From positions 12,755,105 through 12,819,104 of the forward strand of contig NC_062232.1 in the NCBI RefSeq assembly GCF_902686445.1: a stretch of 64,000 bases of DNA. Reading direction: 5' to 3'. The notes under the pieces are model-generated. The model had not been told where the DNA came from and searched no databases. It saw nothing but the letters and a program-made list of their open reading frames with translations. The position numbers were made by a program, and so were the translations under genes. Position 1 is the stretch's first letter. Every line of letters begins with the position of its first letter. Below are positions 34,642-46,976 of the stretch, piece by piece. The stretch comes from Sciurus carolinensis (Eukaryota > Chordata > Mammalia > Rodentia > Sciuridae).

Positions 34642-35604
34642 ATGGTGGATGATGCCGGTGCAGTGGGAGGTCCCAGAGGTCCCAGAGGTTCCTGGGGTCC
34701 TGGAATGGGTGACCTTGGTGACTTTAGCAGAGGCTTTGGCATCTGTCTCTAAGGCCACGTCCCTGTCTGTGGCTATAGTCAGGGCATGGCATTGGCTGTG
34801 ACTGCTGGGCTTGTGGAGGCAAAGTCAAAGACAAGGAGTAGATCCCAGTCACCAAGCTGGGCCTCCTGGTCAAGGACATGAAGATCAAGTCCTAGGAGAT
34901 CTATCCTTCTCTTTGCCTATCAAGGAATCTGAGGTCATCGACTTTTTCCTGGGAGTGTCACTCAAGGATAAGGTTTTGAAGACCACGCCTGTACAGAAGC
35001 AGACTCGTGCTGACCAGTGGAGCAGGTTCAAGACATTTGTAGCTATCAGGGACTACAATGGTCATGTTAGACTGGGAGTTAAGTGCTCCAAGGAGGTAGC
35101 CACTGCTATCCAACAGGCCGTCATCCTGGTCAATCTCTCCATTGTTCCTGTGCAGAGAGGTTACTGGGGGAACAAGACTGACAAGCCCCACACTGTCCCT
35201 TGCAAGGTGACTGGACGTTGTGGTTCTGTGCTGGTGCGGCTCATCCCTGCCCCCAGAGGTACTGGCATTGTCTCAGCCCCTGTGCCCAAGTAGCTGCTGC
35301 TGATGGCTGTGCTGATGACTGATGTACTGATGTACTGATGACTGCTACACTTCTGCCCACCTTGGGCAATTTCGCTAGGGCCACCTTTGATGCCATCGCC
35401 AAGACTTACAGTTATTTGACTCCCGATCTCTGGAAAGAGACTGTGTTCACCAAGTCTCCCCACCAGGAATTCACCGACCATCTTGTGAAAACCCATATCA
35501 TAGTCTCTCTACAGATTACTCAGGCTCCAGCTGTGGCTACAACATAGGGTTTTTATACAAGAAAAATAAAGTGAATGAAACCGTTTTAAAAGAAAAAAAG
35601 AAAA
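34642..35604 (+). pseudogene. RPS2: RPS2 (ribosomal protein uS5) processed pseudogene
   Basis: This is an intronless copy of the RPS2 mRNA in the same orientation as REPS2. It starts with ATG-GTG-GAT-GAT-GCC-GGT, matching the RPS2 amino end (Ala2 to Val). The arginine/glycine repeat region is degraded. An in-frame TGG-to-TAG stop lies at 34839-34841, and a deletion plus a one-base loss near 34890-34905 shifts the frame. The body then reads [20 protein letters not shown] through GYWGNK to [18 protein letters not shown], and stops at TAG 35291-35293 where RPS2 has Lys. After a scrambled, locally duplicated patch (35300-35360) the carboxyl end resumes and finishes [11 protein letters not shown] at 35545-35547. 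The short RPS2 3' UTR with AATAAA and an A-rich tail follow. Possible TSD: 'gaaaacacc' before and 'gaaaactcc' after. It is dead as a full-length gene, although one 160-codon frame (34811-35293) stays open. Confidence 0.94.
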
Positions 35605-37299
35605 CTCCCTCTCCAGTTTATTTTTAAGCAAATTCTAGATATATAATTCAATATACAAATGCTTCATATATATCTGTAATAGACAAAGCTTAAAAAAACC
35701 CTTAACCACTATTCCTTTGTCATACATAATAAACTTAACAGTAGTTACCTAATATCATCTAATATTTAGCCAGTGTTCAGACTCCTTGATTTGTCTCAAG
35801 TGTATGTGTTTTTGTAATGGCTTGTTCAAATTAGAATTCAAACAAGGGCTATATGCTCACTGTACTTGTTTTGACATCTTGTCTCTTTTAATTAATAATT
35901 TCCTCTCTCAATCTTTTTTCTCCCTTTACATTCATTCATCCATCCATTTACTTATTCATTCATACTAATAAAATCATCCATCCTGTAATTTTTCTACTTT
36001 CTACGTTTGGTTGTTCTTCCATGTACTGTATTTCCTATAAATTAGTAGGTATGTCTAAGCCTGATTAGAATCAAATTAGATATTTGAGAATAATGCTTCT
36101 AATGATGCTGTGTACTTCCTGCTGATATTACATTATGAGATAGATTCCTGATGTTTTAGTGCTTTCTTTGGGAGTTGTTCACTTGATTAGCAAGCTCATG
36201 TAGTACTAGCCTAATCCATATGTTAGGATAAAGATCCCCAACAACATTTCAGATAATGGTTTTATCAGCTACTGATCATCATTGCCTATATCTAGTGATA
36301 TGCTGGTAAATGTTTAACAATCAGGCATTTGCCATGATGTACCCACCAAGGCCTGGCACACTGGCTCAAGTCAGCACCCTAACTTGGAAATGACACAAAG
36401 GGAGAACTAACCTCTATTTTGTGCCAGATCTGGTAGCTCAGGAAAATTATGTCCAGAGAAATTAAATATTTTTGCAAATTGATGTAACTGATAAGGGCCA
36501 TGCACAAAATCAAATTGACTCCAAACACTTTGCACTGTGCCACATTAGGTGTACATGTAAATATAAATGAAGCAAGTACAACAGATTACACATCTATGTG
36601 TATATATATACATGCTTTTAAAATAAAATTTGAACCTGTAGTAGAAAAAAACCCAATCAGCCACTTGCCAATGTTCATGTTGTAAATACTCCTGCCATGC
36701 TAATTTCACTCTTAGTGATATGTCACTGAATGTAGAACTGGGAACAGATACACACAGGTGGCTTTTACAAGGTGGTGCAAGCTGTTTCCAGCAAACTGCT
36801 GCTTAAATCCACTAGTTCAATGGTAGTTTCAAAATGGTGATACTCTATTTGTTTGACCTTTATTAATTGTGATCATGGTTCATTTAACTATTTTCCTGTT
36901 ATTGGGCATTTAGCTGTGACTACTAGAAAACTTATGAAGTGACAGGGACCATAAAACAACATAATTCTCAGTATATCAGTGAATTCCTTATATTCATCTA
37001 AGTTTATAGAATTATATAAAAACTGAAATAGACTTCAGTGATGGTGATTAAGAAAGATGTGCTATCCATTCCACCAGTATTTAATGAGCATTTACCTGGT
37101 ACTTGACACTATGGAGAAAGTCCAAGAGGAATATGGATATGGCTCCTCCATACTCAAAACTCTTTAAGACCTTCTACATAAATGCCAGATTCCTAGTGGG
37201 ACTGAACCTGAAACCATGTGAATACATGAATTTAGTAAAGGACGTAGTACCATGGCCTGGCATGCCTGGGGAAGAATGTATTATAAAAAGAAAATGGAG

Positions 37300-37395
37300 G
37301 GCTGGAGATATAGCTCAGTTGGTAGAGTGCTGGCCTTGCAAGCACAAGGTCCTGGGTTCAATCCCCAGCACCACAAAAAAAAAAAAAAAAAAAGA
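37300..37395 (+). mobile_element. Young ID SINE
   Basis: Sense ID with a near-consensus body ('gctggagatatagctcagtt', 'ggtcctgggttcaatcccca') and a pure A tail. Target duplication aaaaagaaaatggag on both sides. The 126-codon frame over it is spurious. Confidence 0.92.
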
Positions 37396-37707
37396 AAAAA
37401 AGAAAATGGAGACCAGAAGATTCAACTCTGTTGACTGGTCAAGAAAAATGGAGACTGAAAGAGAGGCATTTATAAGGATTTAGGAAGTCTTAGGAGAATG
37501 TTCCCATAGGAGTGGTAGGGTTAATCCAGATCGCAAAGGTTGTAGAGTGAGCAAGGAACTTTGGTATGGAGTAGTTGTCATCACAAGCTCATTTTGAAAT
37601 GTTTAAGACTTAGCAATTGGTTCAACTATATGTCATATTTTAAAAATTCCTAGTAGAAAAGACAGTTCCATGATGATAGAATATTTTTCCAGATTGCATT
37701 TCTCTCT

Positions 37708-37735
37708 TTTCCTTCCTCCTTCCCTCCCTCCCTCC
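37708..37735 (+). repeat. (CCTT/CCCT)n run
   Basis: A short pyrimidine tetranucleotide tract: 'ttccttcctccttccctccc'. Confidence 0.85.
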
Positions 37736-38407
37736 ATTACTCAACTATAATGAAAATGTCTCCTGGGTAAAAGATATGTTTACTTCTTTAAATTTTAGTT
37801 TGATCTTAAAATACACAGAGATGTACAACTAGTGATTTTAACCAGTTCTAGGAATTTAAGAGCAAAATGTTCAGAAGAAATGAATTTATGTAAATATAAT
37901 ATGAGAAATGAAACCAGAGACCTACCTTTGACCAAGATTAAATCTCGTGCATTTTTGTTGCTAAATTGTGCCTGTGTCTCCACCTGGGACCTAGTTAAGT
38001 CTTATTGTATATCCCATGGTACAGAAAGAGGGAGTTATTGGTAAATACCAGAAAATAAATTAGAGTGACAGTGCTAAAAGAGAATGTAAATGTTACTCGA
38101 CCAACTCTCACTTATTATGGATTAGGAGATTTAGATACAGAAGATGTAATTGTTCTCTATCAGAGTCCTTTGAAGATGGGAAATCTTTCTTCAGATCTTT
38201 GTTGCAGCAGTTTTGGTACAATTTCTATTAATTTAATTTGAGGGACATACCTTATTATTTTTCCACAGGTAATAACCCTAATTTATATCTAAAGTAAAAA
38301 GATACATTAAAGAATAAATATGGTACCCTCCATGTATAAGAAACTCTGTAATATCTTTGTGATTTAAAAGGTTGGCAAATTTTCCTGAGGCATTTTAGGT
38401 AGATAGG

Positions 38408-38835
38408 TGTGTTAATCAACTTTTCCTTGCTGTAACCAGAATATGAACAAGAACATCTTAGAGGAGGAAAAGTTTATTTGGGCTCACGGTTTCAGAGGTT
38501 TCAGTCTTTGGTTAGCCTACTCCATTGCTCTGGGCCTGAGGTTAGTTGAAACAACATGGTGGAAGGGCATGGTGGAGGAAAAGCTGTTCAGCTCAAGACA
38601 CCTGGGAAGCAGAGAGAGTGCAAAGTGCCAGCGACAAAAGTATGGACCCCCAAAGGCATTGCCCCACCACCATGACCTACTTCCTCTAACCATATCCCAT
38701 CCACTTATAGTTATACCTACTTGGTTCATTCAAAATAGGATGAACCAATTTGGTCATAGCTCTCATAATGTAATCATTTTACCTCCTGCATTAACACAGG
38801 AGCTTTTTGGGGGATACCTCATCTAAACCACAACA
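38408..38835 (+). mobile_element. MaLR-like solo LTR, second copy
   Basis: This 428-bp element runs from TG to CA ('tgtgttaatcaac' to 'accacaaca'), with flanking 5-mers atagg / ctagg. It is clearly the same family as 6047-6495 in the same orientation, but diverged. It is a solo LTR with no coding remains. Confidence 0.7.
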
Positions 38836-39054
38836 CTAGGAAAGCAAGTTTTGCCTTTATAAATACTTGGAACTCTTACAACTATATCTATTTCTTTTTT
38901 CTTTTTTAATTATCAAAAATTAAATTATAAAAATTTAAAATATAGGAGGACTATAAGGGGATAATACACTGAACTTCCATTTCAGTGTTTATCAATATGA
39001 CTTTTCTTGTTTTGTGTGTATTCCCACCCCCCCATTATTATACTTTTTTCTACC

Positions 39055-39352
39055 CTTAGCTTATACTTTACTGAGGTATAATTTATAAATTAAAAAGTTT
39101 ACCCATTTTTAGTATACAATTCAGTGATTTCTATTAAATTTATTAAATTGTACATCTGACTTCATAATCTAGCACCTCAGCAGTATCCCTCTTACTTGTT
39201 AGACCTCTAATCCATATTGGTTTAATTTACGCTGAGGTGTAAGGTAAGGGTCTTTTGTATGAGATATCCAGTTTTTCCCAGCACCACTTGTCAAAAAAAA
39301 TACTCTCCTTTTCCTATTGAATTGTCATAGAAACATTGTTGAGAATCATTTG

Positions 39353-39397
<45 letters not shown>

Positions 39398-39475
39398 TTT
39401 ATTTTTGATCTCTCCATTCTGTTCCATTAACCTTAGTTTATTTTTTAAGGTAGGGGAGTCATGCAGTCTTGTGAA
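39055..39475 (-). mobile_element. L1M fragments around a (TA)n tract
   Basis: This shows 'actttactgaggtataattt', 'agtatacaattcagtgattt', 'cccagcaccacttgtc' and 'ctccattctgttccatta', old L1M landmarks in antisense with an internal deletion near 39180. Confidence 0.65.
39358..39395 (+). repeat. (TA)n microsatellite
   Basis: About 19 uninterrupted TA units lie within an old L1M. Confidence 0.95.
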
Positions 39476-41739
39476 GAGATGATCATATGACTCTGTGCCT
39501 AAATATTTGCTATAGTGGCATATTTTTTGAGTGTATTATTTAGTTGCATTTGTGATTTATAGTATATTTAGAAGCATCCTTTTAGTTCCTTGAAGTTTCA
39601 AGGCTTTCTTGCTTTGAGATCTTCTATAATGCTTGTTCATTGAATACAGATTCCCCCCTTTCTAGCTGTTTACCCCACCACCTGACTACACTTTTTGTCT
39701 CTTTACCACTACTGAACTGTAGGCTCAAAACATGAAACTGATTACTGCTCCATTGTAGCCTTATGACCTTAGTGATGCCATTTTGTTTCTCTAAGCATTA
39801 ATTTTCCTGTCTGTAAAGTGAAAGAATTGAATTCACTTTGATTAATTTTTTAAATTCAGTCATTAATATTATCTTTATTGAACAAGGCATGTGTAAGTTC
39901 ATCTTTTTCAACTGATGAAAAAAATTTGTTCTGTTCCATAGAGAATTTAGTAGGCTTGTGCTTTGGGTATGTGTGTGGAAGTGATCATCAGGGGACAGAG
40001 GTAGCTATGGTTGAAAAGGTACTCCTTTTAAAACTTCTGTTGAATACACACGTGTGTATGACATATGCATCGCTGCATATGACTGAGTGATCAGCAGTAG
40101 GTATAAGGTCATGCATACTTTTGTGATTAGAAATAAGAAAGAATGAATAATTTCTATTACAAGGGAATAGCTGTTTTTATGAACTTGCCAAGAAGAGGAA
40201 TGATCCTTGCTGATGAAATCCTTGAAACTTTGCATATGACTAACTCTCTACTGGATTGATACTTAAAAATGTAGGTCGCACTGGCAGGCTCCTTTCAACA
40301 TTTTCCATTTTTTGAATTTTTTTTCTTTGGCATTCAAATGATTTTAACTTATTCATAAAATACTCCCAGTTAGTGGGGTTAGGAGCCCCTTACCACAGCT
40401 GAAATTATTCCAAGTTTTACTCTCCTAAAGAATTGACTTTCTGTTCCTGAAGCTTTCCATTGCCAGATCTTTTGTCTTATTTGTACTCAGTAAGTTGGAA
40501 CACGTTTTCATTTAGTCATTGATTTGAGACTTTGTAAAAATCTGAAGGAAATTAGTAAACAGTAATATCTATGAATAATATTTTGCCTGGAAATTTCTAA
40601 GCATAATGAAGTAAGAGAATAAAAAATGTTAAAGATTAGCGTTTTGGATGACGATACCAAGAAAGTTGAGATCCAGTGCATCAGTGCACATTTTTCAATA
40701 AGCTTGAGAAATTTTAAACACTGAGAATTATTACTGTGTCTTCTGAATCTAGTGTTAAATTGCAAATTCTTTACTGAACTTCTAAACTGGTGTTCAGAAT
40801 TTGAGTATTTATTATTTTTCTCATGATTACATTTATAAAATTTTTTTGCCTTGACAAAGCCTTGCTGATATCTGGTGTCCTACCTTATTAACTGTAAGAC
40901 TTATAGAAAAACCTGCAATTGCTTCCTGATTATAATACTATTTGTGTAGAAAGAGCATTTCCTCTCTTCTCTTATTTTCCCTTCCAGCTGTTACTATTAA
41001 CAGGTACATTGGCATTTTTGTCATATATTATTCAGTCAAAATATTTGTTGATTCATTTTATGTGAAGGTGTACTTTTACTTTTGATTGAATAAAATATTT
41101 GAATTCAATTTTAAGTGAAGAATGGACTGAAAATATAAGATTTTCCCCCTAAATTCATTTCTAGTTGTTCAGCCACTGTGTGCATCCCTGCTAAATATGA
41201 GACAGTTGTTTAGGTGCTGTGGGAGAAAAAAAGATGAATTAGAAAAAAATGGTAGTGGGAAGGTTGGGTTAATATCTCCTACCATTAAAAGAAATGAACA
41301 GATAATCATAAACATTAGGAAGGGATTTTTCAGCAGCAACCAAAGAGGGAAAGGCACATGCTATTTTGCCTGTGAGGAAGAGTGACAACTGAGGGTGAAT
41401 CAGAGGCTGTGGGCACAGTCCCCACTGTACTAGCTTCCCTGCAGAAGCCATGTGTGTGAATGAACAAATCTTGATATTTCTCACTCAGATCCCAGATCTG
41501 GAGTGAAGTGAAGTGAAGTAAAATGAGTGAATATTTTTGCTTTCTCTTGACTGATGGTTAGTGGTAATGATTTCTGGAAGGAGAGGGAAGAAGCTGGAAA
41601 AATAACCATAGCAAATATCCTGACATGGTAAAGGGAAGGCCCAGGGTTCCATGCTGAACTGAGAGGACAAACTGAAGTCTGAAGTTCCTCCATGACCATT
41701 GATATATCCCAAAGACTTAGAAGAGCATGCTCTACTGCA

Positions 41740-43130
41740 AGATTTTTTTGTTGATTATTTTGGTATTACCCTCATATTTTTAAATAATGTATTTGTATAA
41801 CCTCTTACTGTCTTTTCAGTTTGTTATCATCCACTGTCTTCTCTCTGTTCCCCATTATAGCTATATCATATTAATATTTAAGTGTTTATATTATTATGGC
41901 TATATATATAAGCCATATAGTAAATTCTATTTCTTGTATAGGTTTTTATTTGTCCTGGAGTGAATAATAAACTTGTTTTATTTTTTTGTTTCAATGTATT
42001 TGCCCCTGATTTAACCACAGACTCTCCCAGTTTTCTAGAGCTTCTTTCATGAAATTCGAACACTTGGGTATTCTATCAGTTTCATTTTTTTAAAGAAACC
42101 TAAACTTACTATCTTCAATGTCTGGTACACAGTTTTCATCATGGGATATCTATACATTGACATCCAAGGATTCCCTCCTCTTTCAACCATTTTCCTTTTT
42201 TAAAAATTTTTATTTTGATTCATTCTGTACTGCTTACCTTACTCTTTCATGGTTTACTCTCTTGTTTTGGTAGAGTAAATAGTATAGTAGCTTCCTTGGA
42301 AATGATACATTCATGGAGTCTAATTTGAGACCTTGAAAATATCTAAAAATATCTTTAATTATTCTGTTATTCAAGGCTGGTAGTCTGGGCATATACTCAT
42401 CAGTGAGAAATAATTTTTTTTCAGAAAATGTATTTTGGGGGTGCCAGGGATTGAACTCAACTGCACTTGGCCACTAAGCCACATCCCCAGTCATTTTTTG
42501 CATTTTATTTATAGATAGGTCTCACTGAGTTAGTTGCTTAGCACCTTGCTTTTGCTGAGACTGACTTTGAACTCACGATCCTCCTGCCTCAGACTCCTGA
42601 GCCTCTGGGATTATAGGCGTGTGCCACCATGCCCAACTTTTTTCAGAATTTTAATGGAGTGAATTCTAGCTTCTAGTAATGTATAAGAATTCTAAAACCA
42701 TTTGAACTTTTAATCCTTTGGATGTGGCCTGCCTTCCTCTCTCATTCCTTACTGAAAACTTGTAAAATCTTCTAACCCCATTATTTTCATGATGATGTGC
42801 CTTGTAATGGGTCTGTTTTCTTCCATTGTCCTTGATACTCTTTTAACTTAGAAATTCATATTCTTTATTTCTGGGAAATTTCATTAAACCACTTAATTGA
42901 TTTTTTTTTTGCTGTTTTCTAGCTCTCTTTGTGGATCTTTTATTTGGACATTACCCTATTTTCTAGCAAATCTCCTCAGATCATTTTTGAAACTTTTTAT
43001 TGCATGTTCTCTTTATGCTATCATATTTTAAATTTCCAGTTGCTCTTTTTCATTTTCTGAATGCTTCAATATTTTCCTGTTATCTCATCTTTCTGAACAA
43101 TGTCTTTTAACACTTTCTCTGATGACCCTT
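41740..43130 (-). mobile_element. Possible ancient L1/HAL1 region, antisense
   Basis: T-rich DNA with 'catgatgatgtgccttgtaa', 'gggaaatttcatt' and 'gctatcatattttaaatttc' resembles the antisense 5'/ORF1 part of old L1 or HAL1 elements. It is interrupted by the SINE at 42426-42637. Assignment is tentative. Confidence 0.4.
42426..42637 (-). mobile_element. B1-ID dimer
   Basis: Antisense: 'gtgccagggattgaactcaa' to 'gtgtgccaccatgcccaac'. Target duplication ttttttcagaa on both sides. Confidence 0.92.
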
Positions 43131-44699
43131 TAAAATTTCACCTCTTACCCTCACCTCATTATCTATCTTCTCAGTAGAATATACACTTCATAAAAATAGA
43201 GCTTTTTATCTGGTCCCCTTGCCCCATTTTCACATCACCTCAAACAGTGGCTGGTACATAGTTGTGTTCAGGTATTTCTGAAATAAACTGAATGATAATA
43301 AGCACTTTCAAGTTTTCTCTAGCATAAGTCTAGTCTATTTCTGGTTACTTTTTTCTATTTTTATTTATCTCTGCCTTAGGTTAGAACATTTTCTGTGATA
43401 TCTGCTAATACTTAATCATTTGCTTATATTTAAGAATGGGAGGTAGCAGGCCAATTGGAGTATATGAACAAATGGGTGGTACTCGCCACATGTGGGTTTC
43501 ATGGTAGAATGATGATGTGACTGGGACATTTTGTTGGAGATACCTTGATGTCAGTATCTTCAGATCTCTCTTGGCTGATCTGATTTCTTGGAATATATTC
43601 TTTCAATCTTTGGATGTAATAGCTTGGGGGCAGAAAGGAAGAGAGCTGGCAGAGTCTCAGCATCCTTAGTGCATACATTTACTGAATCCCTCTGTTTTCA
43701 GTGGGGCCTCTGTGGCTTCATCTGGGGCTGGTGTCCTCCCTGGAAAAGAAAATTAGATCTAGCATTTTATTGGAGTGGGAAACATGCCCAAACTGTGCAG
43801 AATGTGGAAGGAGATTTTAGGATCTAACTGCCTCTAAATTGCTTCAGTTGTTTTTTTTTTTTTTTATGAGATGAAATGTAGTCCTGTACCTCTTGTGAAA
43901 GTTCAAAAATGTTTGTTGTTTTCTGAGTTATCAGATTAAGCAGGGGTAGGGCATGACCACTTTGCTTTTCGTTACTTTCTTCATCTTATTCCTACTTCCA
44001 GAGGAGTTTGGCACTGATCCTTGAGAATTGGGAGACTTCTCTGGTATTTTTTGATTTTTGCAGAACTGCTCAGGCATCTATCCATCACTCATCTATGTTC
44101 TCAGTTCCAAATTTAAACAAGAGCACTCTCACATGCCCTTAGGGTTTATATTTTGTCCTTGATGAGTAGAGCTCTATCTCTCTTTCCTGGTTGACATGTC
44201 CTGAGTTGCTTTTCTCTATCCTTCCCTTCCTCCATGATGTCCACCTCATCTTGGGCCCAGGGCAATGGAATAGGTTGAGTGTGAACTGAACCTCTGAAAA
44301 TGTGAGCTAAAACAAACTTTACCTTCTGTAAGTTGTTCATGCGAGGTCTTTTGGTCACAGGTGATGCAAAACTGACTAAAACAAGCACTTGAAAAAAATT
44401 CCTTAACTGTTATGTTAGTAAGAGTGCATTTAGTTTCATGTATTTGATCTATCTATGCTTAAAAGTCATAATATAGGACACTCCACACACTCACAAGTCA
44501 GATAGCAGAGGCTATGAATTCTACATGGTATCAATCCAAGATTTTAGTATAAAGTAATTTTAGGTTGTCTCTAATGTCAGGTTTCTGGAAGAAGCAAGAA
44601 AGAGCAGGGAATGCCTTTCCACCCAGACCTTAAGTATTGTTATAGGTAAAGTTCCAAGGAGTATGAATTAATTGTTAAAGGTTGCCAGTCACACTAGGA

Positions 44700-46565
44700 A
44701 GTGAACACAATGAGGAAGAGTCAGCAGAAGCAATAAATACAAAGCCCTTAGATACTGGGATTACATAAATGTTTAATATGTTAAAAGAAAAGGAGATGAT
44801 GAAAATGATCAAGTTTTCATTTTAAAAATGAAACAACTATTTGAAAAAAAGACCAAATAGTCCTTCTAGAACAGAAAAAAAATGTAGTAGACACTCAAAG
44901 ACTAAACTAACAGGATATTAAGTATACCTAAAGAGGAGTTTGATTAATTGGACAATATCATAGAATATTACCCAGAACACAGAATACTTAGACAAAGAAC
45001 TCCTGAAGGAGAGGTGAGAGAAAATGGTAGAAAGACAATGTTCAAAGAGATACTAAGAACTTACTGAAGTTAATGGAGATGCCACATGATTCAGAAATTC
45101 CAAAGAAGCTCAAACAGGTGATGAAAAAAGAAGATGATGAAGTAGTGCTTGTACAGAAACATGATAAAGTTTAATATTTTAGAGTACCAAAACAAAGAGA
45201 AGATCTTAAAAGCAAATGGAAAGAAGACATTTACTAACAAAGAACACTAGGTTGAATGAAAGCTGACTTCTCAACAGCATTAATGGAAGTCAAAAAACTG
45301 AAATGCTGCCTTCAGTGTGCTGGGAGAAAGTAGTTATTTCAATAAATTTGGTACTAATAGACTCTCAATTTAAAAAAAAACCTTTAAAGGATATACTTAA
45401 GACAAAAGGTAATGTTAGAAAAGAAATTATAGTGGAAATTAGGAAGTTTTAGCACCAAATGATAATATCACATGTAAAATCTTACGAAATTTTAATAAAG
45501 AGGTACTTAAAATTTATAACCTTAAATGCTTGTACTAGAAAAGAAAAAAAGGTAGAAATTGATGAAGACAAGCCCAAAGGACATAAATGGGAAGATTAAT
45601 GAAACAAAGCATGTATGCAATATAGAGGCTCAAAAAATTTTAAGTTGGGTTTTTAAAAAGAGTAACATAGCTGATACATGCCAGGAATGAAGGAAAAGTA
45701 GAATTATGACAGCTGGAAAAATATAATTACATATGCAAAGATTAATATCATAAGAAGGGGGTATGAAAACCATCATGATAATAAGTTTGAAAATTTAGGA
45801 ACAATGAAAAATGTCCAGACAAGTATCATTTATCAGAATCGACTTAAAAACTAGAAAGTCTAAATAGTCCTATAACAGTCAAAGAAATGGAATTATTAAC
45901 CAAAAATCTTATTTAAAGAAAATTTCATCCCAGATGACTTTATTGGCATGTTTTTACCTGGTATTCAGAAAAAAAGTTCCAATGTTATATAATATATTTC
46001 AGAGTACCAATAATGGGAATGCTTTCCAGCTGAGCCAAGCATAACTAAAGCCATATGAGAAAGGAAAATCATGATAGTCATTGTCACTCATGAATATAGT
46101 TGCAAAAATCCTAAACAAAATATTGTAACAATCCTACATCCAATAAATGTAGCTGATGTAAAAAGCCTGCACAATTTGAGATTATCCCAGGCCTACAAGA
46201 ATGCTTGGATATTGGAAAATCCATAATGCAATTCACCATATTAACAAATTATAAGAAAAAAAAATCATACCATATTCACAAAGGATGGAGTTGCATCTTT
46301 GGTTAAAATTTAACGTGAAATTATCATGAAAAAAATCTCAAAATAAGAATAAATAGAAATTTTCATATTTTAAAGCATACCTACAATAAATCTATATAGC
46401 AAAAACTATAGTTTATGGTGAACTAGTGAATGTTTACTTTTGCAATCCAGCAAAGATAAGCATGCCCATTATTACCATTTTAATTTAGCTTAATAGTACA
46501 TCTTCTAGGTAAGTATGTAAGATCAGAAAAAAGTGGTGAAGGTACCAAAAAGAGGAAACAAAGCT
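44700..46565 (+). mobile_element. Ancient L1 body (ORF1/ORF2 remnants), sense
   Basis: This A-rich stretch shows degraded L1 ORF2 landmarks in order: 'ccagatgactttattggcat', 'gcaaaaatcctaaacaaaat', 'attatcccaggcctacaaga', 'caccatattaacaaattata' and 'agcatgcccattattacca'. The upstream part is probably ORF1. There are many stops and the copy is non-functional. Confidence 0.75.
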
Positions 46566-46789
46566 TTTGTTAATATTTGTGGTATAATATTTTGACGACA
46601 CCCCCAATCCTCTTAGAACTTAATGAGGAAAATAATCACTGTTAACTCTTAAAAGATTCAGAATGAACAATGGACAACAGCCTGTGATACTGTTTTGTTT
46701 CTGAAACTTAGTGAGAAACTGAGACAGGGTTCCATTTTAAATGGTCTTAAATTGAGTTTTATCTTACCTTTCCTTTGTAGTTGGGGCAA

Positions 46790-46976
46790 CTTTTTTTTTC
46801 CTTTTTGGTACTAGGAATTGAACTCAGTAGCACTTGACCATTGAGCCACATCCCTAGCTCTATTTTGTATTTTATTTAGAGACAGGGTCTCACTGAGTTT
46901 CTTAGAGCCTCACTTTTGCTGAGGCTGGCTTTGAACTCGCAATCCTCCTGCCTAAGCCTCCTGAGCCACTGGGACA
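46790..46976 (-). mobile_element. B1-ID dimer, truncated at the RNA 5' end
   Basis: Antisense: 'ggtactaggaattgaactca' to 'ctcctgagccactgggac'. The usual 'attacaggcgtg' end is missing, yet target duplications tagttggggcaa (46778-46789, 46977-46988) flank it exactly. Confidence 0.92.

Noticed and set aside
37300..37380. tRNA-like gene (gctcagttggtagagtgctgg...ggttcaatcc)
   Set aside because: It is an ID SINE derived from a tRNA. The A tail and target duplications show retrotransposition, and the tRNA 3' half does not fold as a functional tRNA.
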